DNA of 64,000 bases from Minicystis rosea (GTDB lineage Bacteria > Myxococcota_A > Polyangia > Polyangiales > Polyangiaceae). Position numbers and translations under genes: made by a program. The DNA lies in NCBI GenBank assembly GCA_001931535.1, contig CP016211.1, positions 9,718,377-9,782,376 on the forward strand, given 5' to 3'. Below, in pieces: positions 18,511 through 27,412 of this stretch (positions are counted from its first letter, which is position 1; each line of letters begins with the position of its first letter). The notes beneath the pieces are model-generated. The model saw only the letters and a list, made by a program, of their open reading frames with translations, searched no databases and had not been told where the DNA came from.

Positions 18511-19124
18511 AGCTCCACCTCCGCGGGGGCGAGGACGTTGGGATCGTGGCCGGCGACGGGCACGGGCAGCGTGGCCTTGGCCGCGCGCCAGCCGCGATGC
18601 CGGAGCACGCCCTTGTACGGCGCGCTCCCCGCGACGTTGCCCGAGAGCTTCACCTCGGAGGGATTGAACCCCGCCACGAGCGTGACCGGCGTGCCCTCTT
18701 CCTCGTTGCGCACCGGCTCGATCGTCACGTGCTCGCGCAAGGCCTTGCGGCAGCCTTCGTGAACGACCCGCGCCACGCCGCCGATCTCGGCGTCCCCGAA
18801 GCCCGCGATCTCCTGCTCCAAGAAGTCCACGAGCCGCCCCTCGCGCTGGAACAAGGCGAGGAGCTGGAGCGCCGACGTGGTGCTGGGCGCTTCGGGCGCG
18901 GCGGGCTTCGGCGCCTTGGCCGGGAGCAGCGCGGGCTCGGGCGCAGGCGGTGGCAGCGCGAGCACCTCGCGCGACGCCCACGCGCGCTGCGCGAAGGCTC
19001 CATCGAAGAGCACGCGGAAGAGGCACACCCACGCGAACCAAAGTCGAGTGGCGAACGGGAGCGTCGGTTCGGGCTCGGACACGGCGCAGACTGTAGCCCA
19101 GACCCCACCGAGAGGGCCCAGCAT
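18507..19124 (-). CDS. DUF2760 protein of the Hsp70 cluster
   Basis: A 205-residue protein matching DUF2760: TRLWFAWVCLFRVLFDGAFAQR near the N-terminus, a Pro/Ala-rich linker, then ALQLLALFQREGRLVDFLEQEIAGFGDAEIGGVARVVHEGCRKALREHVTIEPV and a C-terminal GSAPYKGVLRHRGWRA segment. Families with this domain are typically encoded next to Hsp70 paralogues, as here. I keep the ATG at 19124 because GGAAAG lies 7 nt before it; a GTG at 19082 is possible. Its stop overlaps the Hsp70 GTG start. Divergent from the Tes-like gene with 141 bp between. Confidence 0.8.
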
Positions 19125-19251
19125 CCGCCTGCTTTCCCGGCTCGGCGGCCTATCGGCGCGCCCCAGCCGCCCTCGCTCCGCCGCCTCTCCCGAGCACGTT
19201 CCCTACGTACAGAACACCCGGAAATATGTGGTTTTTCTTCGATTGCCTCCC

Positions 19252-19257
19252 TACCCT
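19252..19257 (+). promoter_or_regulatory. Putative -10 box TACCCT of the Tes-like gene
   Basis: TACCCT ends 8 nt before the ATG at 19266, in a locally A+T-richer stretch. No Shine-Dalgarno sequence is visible. Confidence 0.5.
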
Positions 19258-19265
19258 CGGCGCAC

Positions 19266-21152
19266 ATGGACCCGGTTCGCGCGCTGGAGAAAGTCGTTTC
19301 GGTTTCGGCCAACAAGCTCTGGCCCTGGATGCAGCGAGTGAATCGCCTCGCCCCCGAGGCGCCCGCGTTCCACCCCCGGTGGAGCGATCGTCCCATTCCG
19401 CGCGGCAAGGATCGCGAGAAGCCGCCCCTCGGCTGGCCGCGCGAGACCGACAGCCTCTGCCCCACGTGCGTGAAGGAAGCGCGCGCCGAGATCCTGCGCG
19501 GCGACGCCGACTGGACCAAGCTCATCCACGACAAGCCCGGTGAGATCAAGGCGCGCATCGTCGAGAAGGACGGGCGCGTCGTCATGGAGAAGACCTGTCC
19601 TCTCCACGGCACCATCGAGGATGTCATCGCCATCGATCCGGCCTTCCTCACCCGCATCGAAGGCCTCTTCGGTGGGCGCGACGTGCGCATGACGCCCGAC
19701 GCCATCCACAACCACGGCTCCAGCACCATCAAGTACGGCCGCGGATCGGTGCTCACCGTCGATCTCACGAACCGCTGCAACATGATGTGCGACCCGTGCT
19801 TCATGGATGCCAATCAAGTGGGCTACGTCCACGAGCTCGGTTGGGAGGAGATCGCCAAGATCCTCGACGACGCCGCCGAGGTGAAGCCCCGCCGGCAGAT
19901 GTCGGTCCAATTCTCGGGTGGCGAGCCCACCCTCTCTCCCCATTTCCTCGACGCCATCCGCTACGCCCGGAAGAAGGGCTATTTCGCGGTCCAGTGCGCC
20001 ACCAACGGCCTTCGCTTCGCGGAGGAGCCGGGCTTCGCCCAACAATGCAAAGAGGCGGGGCTCCGCATTGCCTATCTCCAGTTCGACGGCGTCACCAACG
20101 AGTCCAACAGCCACCGGAAGATTGCCAATCTCTACGACGTCAAGCTCCGCGCCATCGAGGAGCTGGCCAAGGCCGGTATCGACGTCATCCTGGTGGTCAC
20201 GATCGTCAATGGTTTGAACAACGATCAGGTCGGCCCCATCGTCCAATTCGCGGTGGAGAACGCCGACAAGATCACGGTGGTCAGCTTCCAGCCCGTGAGC
20301 TTCACCGGCCGTGACGAGGACGTCTCCGACGAGCTCCGGCACCAGCAGCGCTACACGCTGAGCCACCTGGCGCACGACATCGCCGCGCAGACCGGCGTGA
20401 CGAGCCCGCACCGCGATTGGTTCCCCCTCTCCTCGCTCGCGCCCTTCGGCAACGTCTGTGATCTGCTCGACGGCCCCGACAAGGATTGGGGACAGCTCAA
20501 CTGCGGCTGCCACCCCAATTGCGGCATCGGCACCGTCCTCTTCGTCAACAAGAGGACCAAGCAGATGATCCCGCTCCTCGACTTCCTCGACGTCGAGGGC
20601 ATCCTCCGCGATTTCGCCACCATCTTCGAAGCCGGCCGCGGCCGCAAATGGACCCTGGCGCAGGTGACGGCCAGCGTGCTCCGCCATTACCGCCCCGAGA
20701 AGGCGCCGCAGGGCTTCGACATGCGCACGCTCCTGAAGCAGTTCCTCAGCCAGACGGGCGCGGCCCACGCCGGCGAGAACGACGCGAAGAGCTACGAATG
20801 GCGCGTCCTCTTCGTGGCCGGCATGTGGTTCCAAGACCTGTTCAACTACGATTTCCGCCGCACCGAGATGTGCATCATCCCCTACGGCACGCAGCTCGGC
20901 GAAATCAGCTTCTGCGCCTACAACACCGGCGCCGGCTGGCGAAACATCATCGAGAAGATGAAGGCCAACGCCACCGTCGCCGAGTGGTACCAGCGCCACG
21001 GCCGCCATCCCATCCACGCCAAGAACAAGGACCTTCCTCTCCCCGCCTTCGACAACCCCATCACCGTGCACGAGCACTCCCTCGCCGTGCAAGAACGCGC
21101 CGAAGGCCGCCGCCCCCCGCGCAAAATGAAGCACCTCCCCATCGTCGGCTGA
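19266..21152 (+). CDS. Radical SAM protein resembling tetraether synthase (Tes/MJ0619-like)
   Basis: A 628-residue radical SAM enzyme. N-terminal metal-binding region with CPTC (Cys65, Cys68) and CPLHG (Cys111); core cluster motif RCNMMCDPCF (Cys171, 175, 178; CX3CX2C) and SAM-binding GGEPT (218-222); a further Cys group GCHPNCGIG in the later part. The order CPxC, then CPLHG, then DLTNRCN...C..CF, then a Cys-rich segment is what I recall from archaeal Tes (MJ0619), which joins lipid tails into membrane-spanning tetraethers, and from its many bacterial homologues of unknown product. A lipid C-C coupling or other sp3 C-H reaction is thus possible but unproven. No lipid genes flank it. Start fixed at 19266; 141 bp from the DUF2760 gene. 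Confidence 0.7.
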   Translation: MDPVRALEKVVSVSANKLWPWMQRVNRLAPEAPAFHPRWSDRPIPRGKDREKPPLGWPRETDSLCPTCVKEARAEILRGDADWTKLIHDKPGEIKARIVEKDGRVVMEKTCPLHGTIEDVIAIDPAFLTRIEGLFGGRDVRMTPDAIHNHGSSTIKYGRGSVLTVDLTNRCNMMCDPCFMDANQVGYVHELGWEEIAKILDDAAEVKPRRQMSVQFSGGEPTLSPHFLDAIRYARKKGYFAVQCATNGLRFAEEPGFAQQCKEAGLRIAYLQFDGVTNESNSHRKIANLYDVKLRAIEELAKAGIDVILVVTIVNGLNNDQVGPIVQFAVENADKITVVSFQPVSFTGRDEDVSDELRHQQRYTLSHLAHDIAAQTGVTSPHRDWFPLSSLAPFGNVCDLLDGPDKDWGQLNCGCHPNCGIGTVLFVNKRTKQMIPLLDFLDVEGILRDFATIFEAGRGRKWTLAQVTASVLRHYRPEKAPQGFDMRTLLKQFLSQTGAAHAGENDAKSYEWRVLFVAGMWFQDLFNYDFRRTEMCIIPYGTQLGEISFCAYNTGAGWRNIIEKMKANATVAEWYQRHGRHPIHAKNKDLPLPAFDNPITVHEHSLAVQERAEGRRPPRKMKHLPIVG

Positions 21153-21163
21153 CGCCCCTCAAA

Positions 21164-21189
21164 GGCCGGTGGGCCCCAACCCACCGGCC
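21164..21189 (+). terminator. Strong hairpin after the Tes-like gene
   Basis: Perfect 10-bp stem GGCCGGTGGG (21164-21173) and CCCACCGGCC (21180-21189), 6-nt loop, beginning 12 nt after the stop codon. No T-run, as is common in G+C-rich genomes. Confidence 0.6.
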
Positions 21190-21304
21190 GCCGTCATCAC
21201 GCCTCGAAGCCTCTCAAGGCTCCATCGTGAACTACGCCGAACGGGCTTTGACCCCGCTCACGGCTCCATCACGCACCACGGCCGGCTCGTCCGGCCGGGG
21301 GTAT

Positions 21305-21357
21305 GGGGCCGCTTGCGGCCCCATCGTGACCGCGGGTTTGGGGCCGCTTGCGGCCCC
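21305..21357 (-). repeat. Two copies of the GGGGCCGCAAGCGGCCCC palindrome
   Basis: 18-bp near-perfect palindromes at 21305-21322 and 21340-21357 (read GGGGCCGCTTGCGGCCCC on plus), each followed by ATCGTGACC, period 35 bp. Degenerate CTCCATCGTGA/CTCCATCACG relatives precede them (about 21218 and 21263). They lie between convergent genes, just after the stop at 21368. The same sequence occurs inside the kamA-like frame at 1687-1704. Confidence 0.85.
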
Positions 21358-21367
21358 ATCGTGACCC

Positions 21368-21958
21368 TCACCAGACGACGATGTAATTGCAGGAGCTGCC
21401 GTTCTTGTCGCGGCAGGGGCCGGGGCCGTGCTCGGTGCGGGATTTCGATTCGAACTTGCTCGCCATTTTGGTGACGATGCCGAGCTCGACCATGCACGGA
21501 TAAGGCGTGTCGCAGGTGACCTCGATCCGCTGCGAAGCGGCGGCGCGGCGCGCGCGATAATGGCCGATGCCTTCGAGCATGCGGCCCGTCGCTTGATCGT
21601 ACATGAGCACGCCGTTCTTCCGGTGGCTCCGGTGGTAGGCGATGTCGATCGACTCGAGCGCGCTGTCGATGTCGCGGATCCAGGCCGGGAATTTGGGGTT
21701 CTCGAGGATGGCGTTGCCGAAGCGGAAGAGCGCGTTGGCGCCGATTTCCTTGCGCACGGCCTCGTGCACGGCGAGCCAGCTGTCGAGCGGTATCCATCGC
21801 TCTTGCACGGCCATCTGCCCGTCGGCGCCGGGCGCGATCACCCCTTGGGCGGCGAGGAGTCGCTTCGCCACCGAGGGAAAGAGCTCGAATCCGGCCAGCA
21901 TCACCTTGATGCCAGACGTGCTCACTTCGATTCCGGCAAAGGGCCCCAAGGGCAGCAT
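21368..21958 (-). CDS. Uncharacterised 196-residue protein
   Basis: I do not recognise this family. No signal peptide or membrane segment, mixed alpha/beta composition. The C-terminal third carries conserved-looking cysteines: VTCDTPYPCMVELG and CRDKNGSSCNYIVVW, the latter ending the protein. The repeated LPSV/LDSWLAVHEAVRKEIGANALFRFG part looks like a compact folded domain similar in feel to myxobacterial 'DUF2378'-type proteins, but I cannot confirm this. It lies 153 nt downstream of the E1/nitroreductase gene on the same strand and has its own near-start -10-like box, so it may be a separate transcript. Confidence 0.7.
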   Translation of the reverse strand: MLPLGPFAGIEVSTSGIKVMLAGFELFPSVAKRLLAAQGVIAPGADGQMAVQERWIPLDSWLAVHEAVRKEIGANALFRFGNAILENPKFPAWIRDIDSALESIDIAYHRSHRKNGVLMYDQATGRMLEGIGHYRARRAAASQRIEVTCDTPYPCMVELGIVTKMASKFESKSRTEHGPGPCRDKNGSSCNYIVVW

Positions 21959-21964
21959 AACCCT

Positions 21965-21970
21965 AGACTA
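21965..21970 (-). promoter_or_regulatory. Putative -10 box TAGTCT
   Basis: TAGTCT on the minus strand, 6 nt before the ATG at 21958; consistent with a leaderless transcript. Confidence 0.45.
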
Positions 21971-22111
21971 CCTGCGCCCGCGTCGGTGAGAAGCACCTTT
22001 TGCGGGACGCGCCGGAGAGCCATTCTCGGTTCGTGTGCCGTCGCGCGCGCCGCGCCCCCGGTCGGAAATGCCCGACCGCGAGACCACGGGAATGCGCCGA
22101 CGGCACGCCCA

Positions 22112-24397
22112 TCAACCATCCTCGAAGACGAGGACGTCATCCACCGATCGGCGCAACGAGCGGGCGCTCGGCGGATCGGCAACGGCGACGCGGAACATCA
22201 TCACCTCCGCTACGTCCGACGGGACCTCGAAGATCTCGCGGAATCGGACGCGCTGCGCGCGGAGGGTGGCGATTTCATCGGGCGCGAGGCCCTCTCCGCC
22301 GCCGTGCTCGATTCGGGTCCAAAGGTAGACGCTGCCGGCCACCGGCTGCACGGCCAACCCGAGCTTCGTCGCGGTGAGCCACACGCGCTCGAGCGCGCGA
22401 CCGCCGCGGAAGTAGCCTTCGGGGCTCGCGCCCGGATGGGTCAAGAAGCACACCGCGGAGGCCGCCTCGATGGCGTCGCGCCCCGACTTCTCCAGCGCGC
22501 GACCGCCGCCGATCTCACGCAGGAAGAGGATGTTGTTCCAGCTCCGCGAGAGGCGGGTGGCGGCGAGATCGGTGCGGGAGAGCTCGAGGGTCTTGAGATC
22601 GATGCCGTCGCGCGTGCTCTCGACTTCTTCCGGCGTCCAACGCACCTCGCCCATCAGCTCGCCGTGGAGCCGCTTGGAGAGGAAGCGCACCCGATCGCCC
22701 GAGCCGACGATGTGGCCGATGACGTCGAGCTGCCGAGGATCGGTGACCACCTGCAGCCGGCCACCGGCGGCGGCCGCCGCCTCGCGCAGCGCTTCACGCT
22801 GCTCGGCGGGGAGCTCCACGCGCTTGCCGAGCTTGCGATTGGTCGCGCGGCGCGTGATGAAATCGACGAGCGGAGAGGCCTCTTTGCGGCCGGCGATCGA
22901 GAACGTCACGTCGGCGACGACACCGCGATTCCCCGGCTCGGGGAAGGGCCGCACCGCGGTATCGATACCGGCGGCGCCCGCCGCGAGGGCCATGTTCTCG
23001 ACGGCGGCGCCCATGGCCAAGTACGTCCCGCGCCAATCCCAATCGAGCATCACGCCGGCGCGCTTCTCGTCGACGAAGCAGCGCAGCGTCGTGCCGCGCG
23101 CCTGAAAGCGCCACGGCTGGATGTTGCCGCCCGAAGGCGCCTGCATGCCGTGCGCGACGATGCGCCGGATGTCCTCGCGCGAAAGCTCGCCGCGCGCATT
23201 CGGCAGCTCGAGCGAAAGAGGCTCGAGCGCGAGCGGGCTCACGGGCGCGTCGAGGGGCTCGGGCGGCGCGAGCGTGACGTTGGCGCCGTCCTTGATGAGC
23301 TCGTCGAGATCGACGAAGTAGCGGCCCGAGCCGCGGAATTGATCGAGCAGGATGCGCCGCGCGACGTCCGTCACGAGCGCGGCCCCGAGGGCCACACCGG
23401 AGGCGAGCTGCGGCCACGATCCAATCGTCTCGTCGATCTCCATCAACGAGGGCACGAATCGGGCGGAGAAGAGATCCTGCCCGAGGATGCGGACCATGTA
23501 CGGCACCTTGTCGCGCGTCTTGAGGCGCTTCACGTCCTCGGCGCCGATGCCCGCCAAGAGGCCGTGCAGGAGAGGCCGTTCCGGCTCCAAATCGAAGCGC
23601 TCGACATCCATCATGCCGCGCTCGTTGGTGTCCATGATCACGGCGATCCGAAGCGCCTTGGCCCGCTCGCGGGCCAGGACCTTCATGAAGAGATCGTCGC
23701 ACTCCTCGACGAGCAGATCGAGCTTGCCGCCGCCCGTGAGGAAGACATCGAGATTGGCTTCGGTCAGGCCCTCGGGCCACACCTCGATGGAGAGATACGG
23801 ATCGATCTCGAACATCTCCCGCGCCGCGATCACGACCTTGGGGACGTTGATCGCGTCCACCGAGGTGCGGAGGCGATTCATGTTCGAGAGCGAGAGCCGA
23901 TCGAAATCGGCCAGACGATAAGCGCGGCCAATGCCCTCTTGGGCGAGCGTCACCGCGCTCGCCTGGCCCACCGAGAGGCCGATGACGCCGATCCTCTTCG
24001 TGGCCACGACGTCCTGCTCGTCGGGCTTGATCTTGTAGCGATTGCGAGAATGCCTGAGCTCGCGGAACTCGGGCTCGGGCAGCACGTGCACGAGCCGCCG
24101 CGACCAGGGGTAGAGGACCCAAGTGCCGTAGGAGGAGAGCTCGCGATCGCCGAGGTGCTCGCGCACCCGCGCGTCGATCTCGGGCTGCTTCAGCTTCTGC
24201 GAGGGCGTCCGGCCGGCGAGGAGCTCGCCGAGCTGCTCGTCGAGCGCGTCGTTGACGATCGCGATCGCGCCGCGATCGACGAGCGCCTCGAGGGCCCGGC
24301 GATCGTCGGCGCGCGTGAGATCGAAGAGGACTGGTCGGAAGACGGATTGATCGGCGGCCTGCTCACGAAGCCCGGCGAGCTTGCTCTCGAGATTCAT
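22112..24397 (-). CDS. Rv1355c-family ThiF/E1-like and nitroreductase fusion
   Basis: A 761-residue two-domain protein. Residues about 80-380 are an E1/ThiF/MoeB-like adenylating fold: RIGVIGLSVGQASAVTLAQEGIGRAYRLADFDRLSLSNMNRLR, with the Rossmann loop read as GLSVGQ rather than the classical GxGxxG, and DLLVEECDD. Residues about 430-720 are a nitroreductase-like flavin domain: RIVAHGMQAPSGGNIQPWRF, RATNRKLG and AVCFLTHPGASPEGYFRGGRALERVWLTATKLGLAVQP. The same fusion is known as mycobacterial Rv1355c (once named moeY); its reaction is unknown. Activation of a carboxylate followed by flavin redox chemistry is a reasonable inference. No carrier protein, YcaO or precursor peptide gene is adjacent. 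Confidence 0.85.
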   Translation of the reverse strand: MNLESKLAGLREQAADQSVFRPVLFDLTRADDRRALEALVDRGAIAIVNDALDEQLGELLAGRTPSQKLKQPEIDARVREHLGDRELSSYGTWVLYPWSRRLVHVLPEPEFRELRHSRNRYKIKPDEQDVVATKRIGVIGLSVGQASAVTLAQEGIGRAYRLADFDRLSLSNMNRLRTSVDAINVPKVVIAAREMFEIDPYLSIEVWPEGLTEANLDVFLTGGGKLDLLVEECDDLFMKVLARERAKALRIAVIMDTNERGMMDVERFDLEPERPLLHGLLAGIGAEDVKRLKTRDKVPYMVRILGQDLFSARFVPSLMEIDETIGSWPQLASGVALGAALVTDVARRILLDQFRGSGRYFVDLDELIKDGANVTLAPPEPLDAPVSPLALEPLSLELPNARGELSREDIRRIVAHGMQAPSGGNIQPWRFQARGTTLRCFVDEKRAGVMLDWDWRGTYLAMGAAVENMALAAGAAGIDTAVRPFPEPGNRGVVADVTFSIAGRKEASPLVDFITRRATNRKLGKRVELPAEQREALREAAAAAGGRLQVVTDPRQLDVIGHIVGSGDRVRFLSKRLHGELMGEVRWTPEEVESTRDGIDLKTLELSRTDLAATRLSRSWNNILFLREIGGGRALEKSGRDAIEAASAVCFLTHPGASPEGYFRGGRALERVWLTATKLGLAVQPVAGSVYLWTRIEHGGGEGLAPDEIATLRAQRVRFREIFEVPSDVAEVMMFRVAVADPPSARSLRRSVDDVLVFEDG

Positions 24398-24468
24398 TCG
24401 TCGTCGTCACCGGCAGCACGATCGCTGCGCTACGAGGTTTCCGCGGACGGTAGGCAGCGGTGCCGAGA

Positions 24469-24882
24469 TCAACCGAGCTTGCTCTTCAGCACCGGAATGG
24501 TCTTGCGCACGTCATTGGCGAAGACCCTGTCCAACTTGAGCCAGTCGAGCGCCGCGTCCAACTCACCCGGCGCAAATGCACGAATCTTGTCGCGCCCATA
24601 GCCCCAACTAATGGCTGTCACGATGCCGCGGGCAATCATGCTGTTCGAGAGAACGGCAACGGGAGGCGCGCTGGGCTTGTATGTGTTGTACCGCTTCTGA
24701 ACTTCGGCGCGCATGGTCGGTGTGGGCGCACCACCGGCCGAATCGACCAAAACCTGGGTCACGAGACCTCGGCTGTCTTCGACGAGCTTCAGATACTCGT
24801 CCCACTCCGGCTGCGTGGGTGTGTCCGCACCATGAATGAGCAGGATGACTGAGCGTACCCTCTGGCAGGCCATGGTCGGCAT
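24469..24882 (-). CDS. Uncharacterised 137-residue protein
   Basis: A small soluble protein of unrecognised family: SVILLIHGADTPTQPEWDEYLKLVEDSRG, a strand-helix start, then VLVDSAGGAPTPTMRAEVQKRY, APPVAVLSNSMIARGIVTAISWG and IRAFAPGELDAALDWLKL. The strand/helix order is reminiscent of a SpoIIAA/STAS-like fold, which I offer only as a guess. Base composition is visibly less G+C-rich than the neighbours, which may mark horizontal transfer. Flanked on both sides by same-strand genes (gaps of 75 and 71 nt). ATG 24873 is a near alternative start. Confidence 0.65.
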   Translation of the reverse strand: MPTMACQRVRSVILLIHGADTPTQPEWDEYLKLVEDSRGLVTQVLVDSAGGAPTPTMRAEVQKRYNTYKPSAPPVAVLSNSMIARGIVTAISWGYGRDKIRAFAPGELDAALDWLKLDRVFANDVRKTIPVLKSKLG

Positions 24883-24957
24883 GACGGTCCTCCAGCGCAG
24901 AGGCTACACAAGACCCTCTCCGTTGCCAATCGCGTCAGACAACCGCGTGGACGCAAT

Positions 24958-27174
24958 TCACCAGCGCTCGGCGACCACACGACCCGCAGGGACTGCCTGC
25001 ACCGGACGCCGCGCCGTGCGCTCGAAAACGAATTCGAGGAACTCGGGCAAGAGGTCCGCGGAGACGGCCCAGAAGCAGCCTTCGCCGAGATCGCGAAGGC
25101 GCGCCATCCGCGTGTGCTCCTCGCGGTGCAGGTCCTCCCAGAAGTAGATGAAGGAGGCCCGGCCGCGGTCCGCATACCAGGTACGCGCAGCGTCGAGCAG
25201 CGCCGGGAAGGCCTCGTGTCCATCGGACGCGAGCGGGAAGAGGCGCACGCCGTCGAGCAAACGGAAGAGGTTCGTCCCGATGTCGCCCGTCTCGAGCACG
25301 GCGGCCGCGACCGCGCGCGTCCCCTCGCGGGCGACGAGCGTGATGCGGCGGCGATCGAGGGCCGCGTCGCCCCAACGGCGCTCGGTCTCACCCATTTGGA
25401 AGCGGCTCGGCACGAGATCGAGTGACTCGATGTACGGCACGGGCTTCGACTGCGCGATGGAGCTGAGGAGGATGATCCGCTCGCCCGCCGACATCGGCGA
25501 GATGTCGTAGCGCACGTTGCCAATCTCACCGCGCTCCGAGCACACCGCCTCCATCAATCGGAAGGGGAGCGCCATTGCCATATCGCTGGCCTCGTGCTGC
25601 GCCGCGAACGCGATATGGGACCGCTGCATCCACGGAACGCTCGCCTCGACGTACGAGATGGCCCAACGGAAATCGGGATCGGCCTGAGCGTGCTCGAACG
25701 AGCGGAGGTAGATCTCGCGAAGCACGTGCGCCACCTGGCCACCGGGCTTGAAGCCGCCGCCCCGGCGCTTCGCGACTTGGTGCAACATCCACGTGCCTTC
25801 GTAGGCCTTCACGACCGAGCACGAAGCCTCGACGCCGCGCTCCGACGGCCACACGGCCTGACAGGAGAGACGCGACTCGGACGAGGTCTTCTCGGCCACG
25901 ACACAGAAGCTGCGCTTCAGCTCGTCGAACTCGTGCGGGGTCTTGCCGGAGAGGTTGAAGTACCCCGACGTGTTGAAGAGCTCCCACATCTTCTCGGTCC
26001 ACTCGGGACCGCTGTCGGTGTTGGCGTTGAGCGTGCGGAGCACGAACTGCGTCCACGCGTCCTCGTCCTCGGGGAACGAGGGCTTCACGCTCATCCCACA
26101 GACCGCCGGGCGATCGCCGATGGCCGGCCGGATGAAGCGGACCTGACCATTGAGCTGCACCGACTGACCCGAGGGCCCGGTGATCTTGAGCAGCGGGAGG
26201 CGCAGGCCGGGGAAGACGAGGTCCTCTTCGAGATCGCAGGTGAACGCGATGCCGCCGAACGAGACGTCACGCAGCTCGCGACGAACCACCGGCACGTTCC
26301 ACAGCGGGTGGAGGAACTCGACCGTCCACTTCTCGCTGACGCGGCCGCGGCGGAACCAGCGGTGACGAATGCGCTCCACACGCGAGGGCAGCGCGCTCAA
26401 GAAGCCGCCGGCCACCGCGCGGAGGCCGTCGAGGTACATGCGATAGACGGAGTTGTAGCCGCTGATCTCGATGAGCGCGGGGCCCGCGGGGAGCTCGCCG
26501 TCGTACGACCAATGAACGAGGCCCTCTTGCACGACCTCGCTGATCTTCGCGCGCGCGCCGTCGACGCCGACGACGGTGCCCCATTCTTCGGAGCCCGCGA
26601 GCGTCGTGAGGAGCGCGATGATCCGATCTTGGCGAAGGATCTCTTCCTTGAGCGGCAGGCCTGTGACGGCGGGCTTGGCGCGGCCCTCGGCGACGAGCTG
26701 GTTGAGCACGCCGAGGAACTGCTGCGCGAGCGGCAAGGACAGCGGCGCGAAGCGCAGGCCGAGGAGCGGCGCGCGACCACGCAGGCCGAGCTGGACGATG
26801 CGGCCTTGGAGCGGCCCGATGCGCTCGTCGCCCGCGCGCAGGAACACCTGCGTGCGCATCTGGAAGCGATAGTCGGTCGACGCGCTCCGCGAGAACCAAA
26901 CACCCTCGGGGCTCAGGCGCACGACGGTGGCCGGCGCCGGAGCGTCGTGACCGACGAACTCCAAGGCGAGCGCGCCTTCGTCCTGGATCCAGTAGCCGGG
27001 GCCGGCATCGCTCTGGAACAGGCTGCTCCCGAGGATGCCTGACGACGGGCTGCTCGATGGCCCTTCGCTCGTGCTCCGCGACGGATACGGCCCGGAAACA
27101 GGGCCGCTCGGGGGAGGAGGCTCTGAGATGTAGCCCGGGGTGTGCTCTAGCTCCGCATCGCGACCAGCAGCCAT
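24958..27174 (-). CDS. PilZ-domain protein with a C-terminal acetyltransferase-like region
   Basis: A 738-residue cytoplasmic protein. After a disordered Ser/Pro-rich N-terminus there is a PilZ-like region (ALALEFVGHDAPAPATVVRLSPEGVWFS ... GPLQGRIVQLGLRGRAPLLGLRFAP). A second PilZ has the c-di-GMP motif pair RxxxR in VERIRHRWFRR and DVSFGG (RRELRDVSFGGIAFTCDLEE). The last 330 residues (RSFCVVAEKTSSESRLSCQAVWPSERG ... RRITLVAREGTRAVAAAVLETGDIGTNLFRL) look like an acyltransferase/GNAT-type fold. It probably senses c-di-GMP and modifies or binds a partner (inference). The start at 27174 is supported by GAGGGAG 7 nt upstream. Confidence 0.75.
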   Translation of the reverse strand: MAAGRDAELEHTPGYISEPPPPSGPVSGPYPSRSTSEGPSSSPSSGILGSSLFQSDAGPGYWIQDEGALALEFVGHDAPAPATVVRLSPEGVWFSRSASTDYRFQMRTQVFLRAGDERIGPLQGRIVQLGLRGRAPLLGLRFAPLSLPLAQQFLGVLNQLVAEGRAKPAVTGLPLKEEILRQDRIIALLTTLAGSEEWGTVVGVDGARAKISEVVQEGLVHWSYDGELPAGPALIEISGYNSVYRMYLDGLRAVAGGFLSALPSRVERIRHRWFRRGRVSEKWTVEFLHPLWNVPVVRRELRDVSFGGIAFTCDLEEDLVFPGLRLPLLKITGPSGQSVQLNGQVRFIRPAIGDRPAVCGMSVKPSFPEDEDAWTQFVLRTLNANTDSGPEWTEKMWELFNTSGYFNLSGKTPHEFDELKRSFCVVAEKTSSESRLSCQAVWPSERGVEASCSVVKAYEGTWMLHQVAKRRGGGFKPGGQVAHVLREIYLRSFEHAQADPDFRWAISYVEASVPWMQRSHIAFAAQHEASDMAMALPFRLMEAVCSERGEIGNVRYDISPMSAGERIILLSSIAQSKPVPYIESLDLVPSRFQMGETERRWGDAALDRRRITLVAREGTRAVAAAVLETGDIGTNLFRLLDGVRLFPLASDGHEAFPALLDAARTWYADRGRASFIYFWEDLHREEHTRMARLRDLGEGCFWAVSADLLPEFLEFVFERTARRPVQAVPAGRVVAERW

Positions 27175-27412
27175 CGTGAAGCTCCCTCGCGCTCCAAGGT
27201 CGAGCGCTCGTCGAGTCGATGACGCCTCCGCAATCAAACGGGGCGAACGGCAATTGTGAGGCGGACCCTACGCAATTTCGATTTCGGTGTCTAGTCCCTT
27301 TTCCTCGTCAATTTCGGGGCATCAGCGCGCTCTTGCTGCCACATGCCCGGTTTGAGACACACACACCGCCGCACGTTCAGTCGGGAGAAAACCCGAGGCG
27401 CAACCATTGCGC

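Noticed and set aside
22112..24397. RiPP (azole peptide) cluster
   Set aside because: No YcaO, precursor peptide, protease or exporter next to the E1/nitroreductase fusion.
21428..24601. A 1057-codon plus-strand open frame
   Set aside because: Antisense shadow of the Rv1355c-type gene and its neighbour; Arg/Ala/Asp-rich without domain structure.
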